DNA of 26,474 nt from a virus, in the IMG/VR virus record IMGVR_UViG_3300034093_000632, positions 1 to 26,474 of that record; one strand, written 5' to 3'. Made by a program: the position numbers and the translations under genes. Shown piece by piece: positions 22,540 to 26,474 of this stretch. The notes under the pieces were generated by a model. It was not told the DNA's origin. It was given only the letters and a program-made list of their open reading frames with translations, and ran no database searches. Position 1 is the stretch's first letter, and every line of letters starts with the position of its first letter.

Positions 22540-24684
22540 ATGGCTTTAACTAAAGTTCAAACGATTGGTATTGAAACGGGAATAACTTTTACTGGTATCA
22601 CAACCACTTCAAGCCTTCAAGCAACAACAATTAACGTAAGTGGTATTGCTACGTTTGGTGGTAACGTTTCGATCGCTGGTACTTTAACTTATGAAGACGT
22701 TACAGATGTTGATTCCGTAGGTTTAATCACCGCGAGAAGTGGAGTTAATATTACTGGTGGTGGTTTAGTTGTGACTGGTGTTACAACTGTTTCGGCTGGA
22801 TCTACGAGTATTCCATCCATCAGCCCAACAGGAGATACGAATACTGGTATCTTCTTTCCAAGCCCTGATACCATTGCTTTTGGTGAGGGTGGTTCAGAAG
22901 TCGCTAGGTTTGATAGTTCGGGCAGATTTGCGATTGGTACTACGAGTCCCAGTCAACCACTACATGTTGCCAGCACTGGAACAGTCGCCAGGTTTGAATC
23001 CAGTTCAAGTGATGTATTGCTGCGTCTTTCAAACAGCTCAAACGGTTTGGGCTACATCGGTTATCAAAGCAGCAACCTTACTTTTTATGTAAATGACACA
23101 GAAAGATTCAGATGCGACAGCTCGGGACGCCTGTTAGTTGGCACGTCTAGTAGCCGCAACACCGCACTGGGCCAGGGAGTATTTCAGATCGAAGGTGGCA
23201 CGCCTTTAGCCACTATTACTGCAAATGCCGCCAACCAATATGGAGCCGCTTATATTTTCTCAAAAACTCGTGGCAGCAGCTTTGAGACGGTTGTTAGCGG
23301 CGACAATCTTGGCATTTTGAGTTGGCAGGGATCGAATGGCTCTGCACTACTTGAAGGCGCACGCATTGAAGGAGTAGTTGATGGGACAGTATCCGGGGGT
23401 GGTGCTGGTGACCTTCCGTCCCGCCTAGTGTTCTCCACTACCGCCGACGGAGCGAGCAGCCCGACGGAGCGGATGAGGATTGACAGCTCAGGCCGTGTAG
23501 GGATTGGCACTACTGCGCCTGGCGCTTTATTGCACGCCGCCGGAAAGATTCGCTTTGGCTCTAACGCTTCGTATTACGGCGAAATTGATCATGACGCGGC
23601 AAGTACAGGCTCTAATATCTATAACCACTCAGATAACGGCGGTCACATCTTCCAAAATGGTGGAACAGAGCGATTAAGGATTGACAGCTCCGGCCGCCTG
23701 TTAGTTGGCACGTCTTCTTGGTCTAACTCGTTTACAACCGCAGTTCTTCAGGGAAATGCCAGTGATGGGGCAACTGGTCCGGGTGTTTTAGCAATTTCTA
23801 GAGGACTTGCGCCATCTTCGTTGGGCGCAGGCAATGCTGTAGGCAACATCGTTTTTACCGCAAATAACGCTGGCGCTTTTGCATCGATTATCTGCGAAGG
23901 CGATGCAAACGCTGGAACGAATGACTACCCAGGCCGCCTAGTGTTCTCCACTACCGCCGATGGAGCGAGCAGCCCGACGGAGGCGCTGCGTATTAATAAC
24001 GATGGCAGCATCGTTGGAGGAGGCAACACAAATAGCGCAAATCTATTCTCAGGTCCTGGATTTAGCCTTCGCAAAGGCAGCGGCTCTAACTTTGAAGGTT
24101 TATCGCTATCTAAAACTTCTACTTCGTGGGGCACCGCTTTATACATTCATCGTTCATTCAGTGCAGGAGATGGCACTCTAATTGAGTTTGCTCACGATAC
24201 GGCGACTGAAGGCACTATTAGTATTTCTGGTACTACTGTTCAACTCAATGGTGCCCACCTTTCTCGCTGGTCCCAACTTCTTGACGGTGGACGTGAGGAC
24301 ATTCTGCGCGGCACTGTCCTGAGCAATCTAGATGAGATGTGCGAATGGGGTGATGAAGACAATGAACAGCTCAACCGCACCAAAGTGAGCGACGTTGAAG
24401 GCGATCCAAACGTGGCTGGCGTGTTTGTCGATTGGGACAACGACGACGACACCTACACCGAAGACTTCTACTGCGCGATGACGGGTGACTTCATCATCCG
24501 CATTGCCGAAGGCGTCACGGTGCAACGGGGCGACCTGCTGATGTCCGCTGGGGATGGCACTGCCAAGCCTCAGGACGACGACATCATCCGCAGCAAGACT
24601 ATCGCCAAAGTGACTTCAAACCACGTCACCTGCACTTACGACGATGGCAGCTACTGCGTGCCTTGCGTGCTGATGGCTTGTTAA
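22540..24684 (+). CDS. tail fibre protein with a third type of C-terminal domain
   Basis: 714 aa. Head MALTKVQTIGIETGITFTGI and ATFGGNVSIAGTLTYEDV, then the shared GDTNTGIFFPSPDTIAFGEG module and a shaft with repeats A and B (RVGIGTTAPGALLHA, GRLLVGTSS). The tail from about residue 572 (HLSRWSQLLDGG) is neither S74 nor G2: it has LSNLDEMCEWGDEDNEQLNR, DPNVAGVFVDWDNDDD, GDFIIRIAEGVTVQRGDLLM and a Cys-rich end (YCVPCVLMAC). From place and composition it may be an assembly domain or receptor-binding tip. The 'VqrGDLLmsagdGtAkpq' phrase resembles G2-type endings, so distant kinship is possible. The tail has the highest GC in the window. Confidence 0.78.
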   Translation: MALTKVQTIGIETGITFTGITTTSSLQATTINVSGIATFGGNVSIAGTLTYEDVTDVDSVGLITARSGVNITGGGLVVTGVTTVSAGSTSIPSISPTGDTNTGIFFPSPDTIAFGEGGSEVARFDSSGRFAIGTTSPSQPLHVASTGTVARFESSSSDVLLRLSNSSNGLGYIGYQSSNLTFYVNDTERFRCDSSGRLLVGTSSSRNTALGQGVFQIEGGTPLATITANAANQYGAAYIFSKTRGSSFETVVSGDNLGILSWQGSNGSALLEGARIEGVVDGTVSGGGAGDLPSRLVFSTTADGASSPTERMRIDSSGRVGIGTTAPGALLHAAGKIRFGSNASYYGEIDHDAASTGSNIYNHSDNGGHIFQNGGTERLRIDSSGRLLVGTSSWSNSFTTAVLQGNASDGATGPGVLAISRGLAPSSLGAGNAVGNIVFTANNAGAFASIICEGDANAGTNDYPGRLVFSTTADGASSPTEALRINNDGSIVGGGNTNSANLFSGPGFSLRKGSGSNFEGLSLSKTSTSWGTALYIHRSFSAGDGTLIEFAHDTATEGTISISGTTVQLNGAHLSRWSQLLDGGREDILRGTVLSNLDEMCEWGDEDNEQLNRTKVSDVEGDPNVAGVFVDWDNDDDTYTEDFYCAMTGDFIIRIAEGVTVQRGDLLMSAGDGTAKPQDDDIIRSKTIAKVTSNHVTCTYDDGSYCVPCVLMAC
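23117..23148 (+). repeat. fibre module repeat B
   Basis: Identical over 32 bases to 21191-21222 in the neighbouring fibre gene; encodes DSSGRLLVGTS. Confidence 0.8.
23375..23520 (+). repeat. fibre module repeat A plus GIGTT unit
   Basis: The 38-base core at 23431-23468 is followed by a RIDSSGRVGIGTTAPGALLH unit that resembles 19384-19450. Confidence 0.8.
23890..23992 (+). repeat. fibre module repeat A
   Basis: Contains the 38-base core at 23944-23981. The flanks ANAGTNDYPGRLVFSTT and SPTEALRI match the copy at 19811-19905 more than the others. Confidence 0.85.
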
Positions 24685-24692
24685 GCATAGAA

Positions 24693-24706
24693 GTCCTACT
24701 CTCTAA
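24693..24706 (+). repeat. shared 3' junction sequence
   Basis: GTCCTACTCTCTAA shortly after the stop of the last fibre gene, the same string as at 20473-20486. No late octamer follows here. Confidence 0.6.
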
Positions 24707-24713
24707 AAACCCG

Positions 24714-24869
24714 CTACGAGATATCAATCAAGACCTCCACATCTTGACAACCATTTCTTCGAACATACTTTTCCCAGTTTAAAGCATCTCTCTCATCATA
24801 AAAGGTTGCTACTTGTTGTGAGTAGTAACCTTTTTTCTTTGGTTTCTTATAGCTTACTTTAAACTTCAT
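24714..24869 (-). CDS. small basic protein, the only minus-strand gene
   Basis: 51 aa reading leftward (MKFKVSYKKPKKKGYYSQQV, then ATFYDERDALNWEKYVRRNG). A Lys-rich start with a beta strand, then a helix with Trp and a final VEVLIDIS strand: a small beta-alpha-beta unit. The protein reads as coherent and I believe similar short proteins occur in cyanophages. Expressed from a well-formed leftward promoter (24899-24927). The + strand terminator lies inside it, so its codons 12-23 also form an RNA hairpin. Function unknown. Confidence 0.65.
   Translation of the reverse strand: MKFKVSYKKPKKKGYYSQQVATFYDERDALNWEKYVRRNGCQDVEVLIDIS
24800..24840 (+). terminator. strong intrinsic terminator of the fibre array
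   Basis: AAAAGGTTGCTACT (24800-24813), loop TGTTGTG, then AGTAGTAACCTTTT (24821-24834): a 14-pair stem with one G:T wobble that runs straight into TTCTTT. The T-run is on the + strand, so it stops transcription from the fibre genes before the divergent promoter. It lies within the antisense 51-aa gene. Confidence 0.85.
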
Positions 24870-24898
24870 AGAGCGTCCCGATCATCCTTAACAGAGTT

Positions 24899-24927
24899 AT
24901 CCTACTCACGGAACAGAGACCTGTCAA
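24899..24927 (-). promoter_or_regulatory. leftward sigma70-type promoter
   Basis: On the minus strand TTGACA (24927-24922), 17 bases, then TAGGAT (24904-24899). A start near 24892 gives a short leader before the 51-aa gene at 24869. Confidence 0.65.
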
Positions 24928-24937
24928 GCCCTTGACA
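24922..24937. promoter_or_regulatory. palindrome joining two -35 boxes
   Basis: TGTCAAG-CC-CTTGACA: two 7-base arms in perfect inverted repeat. It contains the -35 box of the leftward promoter on one arm and of the rightward promoter on the other, 4 bases apart. A dimeric protein bound here, or one polymerase excluding the other, would link the two directions. Confidence 0.7.
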
Positions 24938-24960
24938 AGACTCACCGAGCCTGATACACT
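24932..24960 (+). promoter_or_regulatory. rightward sigma70-type promoter
   Basis: TTGACA (24932-24937), exactly 17 bases, TACACT (24955-24960). A start near 24967 would serve the genes from 24981 to 26165. Probably an early promoter used by host polymerase. Confidence 0.75.
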
Positions 24961-24980
24961 GGATTCGGTTTCAAGAGATT

Positions 24981-25082
24981 ATGACCACAACGGACAAACT
25001 TATTTTTATTGGGTCATTCGTTTGGTTCCTACATTGGGGAACAAAAGTCACTGAAGCTCTTTTTCATTATGCTTTCGCTTAG
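24981..25082 (+). CDS. very small hydrophobic protein or leader peptide
   Basis: 33 aa (MTTTDKLIFIGSFVWFLHWG, then TKVTEALFHYAFA). First ATG after the rightward promoter. Residues 7-20 could span or sit on a membrane, but are short for a full helix. It overlaps the next start by 14 bases, so it could be a leader that couples translation to the metallopeptidase-like gene. No strong ribosome site; could also be non-coding. Confidence 0.4.
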   Translation: MTTTDKLIFIGSFVWFLHWGTKVTEALFHYAFA

Positions 25083-25491
25083 TCATTCTGGTTACAATTA
25101 CTCCAAGAAACGTTGCGAGAGAGTTGTAACTTGGTTCGTGAATAAACATCTTCCACGTCATAAGATTCACATCAATGTGCATCATCGTGGATTGTATCGT
25201 GAAGGTGTTTATGGTTGGGTTTGGGCTACAGATTGTCATTATCGACCTCGTGAATTTGAGATCGAGATGCACAACTTTATGACCACTGAACATTACACCA
25301 GAACACTTTTGCACGAACTCTGGCACGTCTATCAACACGTCAAAGGTGCTCTGAAGGATAAACACGGAAAGAGACTTTGGTGTGGTATTGATTGTTCCGA
25401 ACTGGATTACGAGGATCAACCTTGGGAACAACAAGCTCATCAGATGGAAGACATTCTTTTGGAGGAATATCTCTATGACAACGAACTTTAA
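25069..25491 (+). CDS. HELWH zinc metallopeptidase-like protein
   Basis: 140 aa from ATG 25069, preferred to an in-frame TTG at 25009 that would cover the promoter-proximal ORF. TLLHELWHVYQH (79-90) contains the HExxH zinc motif, with His82, Glu83 and His86. DQPWEQQAHQME places Glu120 as a plausible third ligand, giving a small gluzincin-like core (HExxH...E). Upstream strands such as KIHINVHHRGLY and EFEIEMHNFM fit the beta sheet before the active helix. Targets are unknown; host regulatory proteins or phage proteins are both possible. It overlaps the next gene by 17 bases. Confidence 0.65.
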   Translation: MLSLSHSGYNYSKKRCERVVTWFVNKHLPRHKIHINVHHRGLYREGVYGWVWATDCHYRPREFEIEMHNFMTTEHYTRTLLHELWHVYQHVKGALKDKHGKRLWCGIDCSELDYEDQPWEQQAHQMEDILLEEYLYDNEL

Positions 25492-25741
25492 TGATCTGAA
25501 CAAGAATGATACGATTCTGTCACCAAAGCCTGCACCGACAGGATATGTAACCAAAGACGGAATGTATGCAGCGGTGCCTTATGGAAAACAATACATCATC
25601 ATTTCCAATGGGCAACAAGTTCAACTCTGTCGAAGCCTAGATACTGCAAAGAAACAGATTACGAAATTGAGAAATGAAGACCGTAGAAAGACACAGGTAC
25701 GAGGGAAAAAGAATCGTTCAAACAAGAAGTCTAACGTTTGA
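25475..25741 (+). CDS. small basic hypothetical protein
   Basis: 88 aa from ATG 25475, which has a good RBS (GGAGG at 25461-25465); the longer open frame upstream is only overlap with the metallopeptidase gene. MTTNFNDLNKNDTILSPKPA leads to a compact beta unit (GYVTKDGMYAAVPYGKQYII) and a helix with a very basic tail (RRKTQVRGKKNRSNKKSNV). The tail suggests nucleic-acid binding. It overlaps the next gene by 68 bases. Family unknown. Confidence 0.6.
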   Translation: MTTNFNDLNKNDTILSPKPAPTGYVTKDGMYAAVPYGKQYIIISNGQQVQLCRSLDTAKKQITKLRNEDRRKTQVRGKKNRSNKKSNV

Positions 25742-26165
25742 GCCATATCGGTATTCTGAACACAATATGGCTCTGGTGATGGGTTTAATTCGTCAGAATC
25801 TATCACCAGAGTTTCTTCGTGGTCGTAAGGCTTTGATGTATCCTGATGATGTTCTGACCAATCAAACCTACGGGCATTGTTATCATTCCGCTCAGTCATT
25901 GTATTATCTAATGGACACGGATCAGTTGATTCCAATGAGTGCAATCGACTATCGTGAAGAGAAACATTGGTGGCTTCAGAATGGTGATAAAATCTATGAT
26001 GTGACTGCAGAACAATATTATTCAGTAGGAAAACAACCTCCGTATCACATTGGAAAGAAAAGTCGGTGGTATGGATGGAAAGAAAGACCACAACAAATTA
26101 CTCTCAATTTGATGGTCAAAGTTTTAGGAAACAGACTCATCAAAGACGTTGTGACAGTCCGATAA
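25674..26165 (+). CDS. papain-like (Cys-His-Asp) fold protein
   Basis: 163 aa. TYGHCYHSAQSLYYLM (65-80), EKHWWLQNGDKIYDVTAEQY: Cys69 at the start of a helix, His98 on a strand and Asp109 on the next strand give the order and spacing of a papain-like NlpC/P60 or transglutaminase-type triad. I recall 'GHCY...(H)W.l...g.i.D.Ta.q' from uncharacterised phage and bacterial proteins. It might be a protease, amidase or deamidase. The start lies 68 bases inside the previous gene, with GAGAA before the ATG; a terminator follows 8 bases after the stop. Confidence 0.6.
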   Translation: MKTVERHRYEGKRIVQTRSLTFEPYRYSEHNMALVMGLIRQNLSPEFLRGRKALMYPDDVLTNQTYGHCYHSAQSLYYLMDTDQLIPMSAIDYREEKHWWLQNGDKIYDVTAEQYYSVGKQPPYHIGKKSRWYGWKERPQQITLNLMVKVLGNRLIKDVVTVR

Positions 26166-26172
26166 CCGTCAC

Positions 26173-26198
26173 AGGGCCCTCGCCAAGGGGGCTCTTTT
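26173..26198 (+). terminator. intrinsic terminator
   Basis: AGGGCCCTC (26173-26181), loop GCCAA, GGGGGCTCT (26187-26195): nine pairs including two G:T, then TTT. It closes the early operon before the helicase gene. Confidence 0.8.
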
Positions 26199-26229
26199 GT
26201 TGTAGGATACTCTCATACAAAACAACACA

Positions 26230-26474
26230 ATGCAACTTCGACCGCATCAACAACGCGCTCTTGCTGCGATGCAGACCTATTCTAAAGGTCAGATCATTGT
26301 TCCTACGGGTGGCGGCAAAACCCTGAAGATGATCTATGACACTGCACGTCTGTTTGAGTCTGAAACTCCTCAGACTGTTGTAGTTGTCGCACCTCGTATT
26401 CTTCTTGCAGAACAACTTTGTTCTGAGTTTCTTGAAGTTATCACTGATCCTATGGTTCGTGTTCTTCACGTTCA
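26230..26474 (+). CDS. SF2 DNA/RNA helicase, N-terminal part
   Basis: 81 codons reach the window edge. MQLRPHQQRALAAMQTYSKG is the Q-tip-like opening of type III restriction/RecG/UvsW-style SF2 helicases. IIVPTGGGKTLKMIYD holds Walker A (PTGGGKT), and TVVVVAPRILLAEQLCSEF is motif Ia. It starts directly at the helicase core, without the N-terminal DNA-binding domain of T4 UvsW, so it is either a short UvsW relative or a second helicase type. Likely role: branch migration or unwinding in phage recombination and replication. No clear ribosome site or promoter is visible in the 31-base gap after the terminator. Confidence 0.8.
   Translation, partial: MQLRPHQQRALAAMQTYSKGQIIVPTGGGKTLKMIYDTARLFESETPQTVVVVAPRILLAEQLCSEFLEVITDPMVRVLHV

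Noticed and set aside
6472-24684. Diversity-generating retroelement acting on the fibre genes
   Set aside because: No reverse transcriptase gene or template repeat with adenine-biased differences is visible; homologous repeat shuffling explains the pattern better.
25009-25068. Longer TTG start for the metallopeptidase-like gene
   Set aside because: The extension overlaps the small ORF at 24981 almost completely, has no ribosome site and adds nothing family-like.
25048-26091. Minus-strand frames of 168 and 156 codons under the early operon
   Set aside because: The + strand frames have recognisable motifs, ribosome sites and a promoter; the minus frames have none.
1-26474. Insertion sequence or integrase/attachment site near the tRNAs
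   Set aside because: No transposase, integrase, terminal repeats or duplicated tRNA 3' end were seen.

Overview
The window looks like part of the genome of a T4-like cyanophage (a contractile-tailed phage of marine Synechococcus or Prochlorococcus). The evidence is a gp5-type baseplate hub gene, a CP12 homologue, scattered tRNA genes, very large repetitive virion proteins with autoproteolytic chaperone tails, T4-type late promoter octamers (NATAAATA) and an SF2 helicase. Nearly everything reads on the + strand. One small gene on the - strand (24714-24869) is too short to stand out by length.

Layout. (1) 1-3944, baseplate and spike block: the end of a probable hub protein, cp12, gp5 hub subunit, a separate beta-helix needle-like protein and a conserved fibre/baseplate protein. 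(2) 3941-6455, an accessory islet inside the structural region: a sigma70-type promoter and tRNA-Gly(TCC), a 273-aa probable virion protein, tRNA-Leu(TAA), tRNA-Thr(TGT), four small unknown genes and a Mom/GNAT-like putative DNA-modification enzyme with a perfect 12-bp hairpin just inside its reading frame. (3) 6447-24706, a tail-fibre array: a 1675-aa structural protein, a repeat-built 394-aa fibre-like protein, a 110-aa structural protein, a 60-aa protein and five mosaic fibre genes (6472, 15376, 17101, 20530, 22540). The fibres share DNA repeats and end in three different C-terminal chaperone-like modules: S74 in three, G2 in one, and an unnamed type in one. Most genes in the array have their own late promoter octamer 17-29 bases before the start. 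(4) 24714-26198, a change of regulation: a strong + strand terminator lies inside an antisense small gene. It is followed by divergent sigma70-type promoters whose -35 boxes form one palindrome, then a four-gene + operon (tiny ORF, HELWH metallopeptidase-like, basic small protein, Cys-His-Asp papain-like protein) closed by a terminator. (5) 26230 to the end: the start of an SF2 helicase.

How it works together. The late genes build the hub, spike and host-recognition fibres. The fibre genes appear to diversify by recombination at shared repeats and to carry their own folding chaperones at the C-terminus. The islet and the downstream operon hold host-takeover functions: CP12 (Calvin cycle shut-off), tRNAs, possible DNA modification and putative peptidases. 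The two strongest unexpected signals are the repeat-flanked fibre cassettes with interchangeable chaperone tails and shared 3' junctions, and the compact palindromic divergent promoter with an antisense-embedded terminator at the late/early boundary. All functional calls come from reading motifs by eye; no database search was run.
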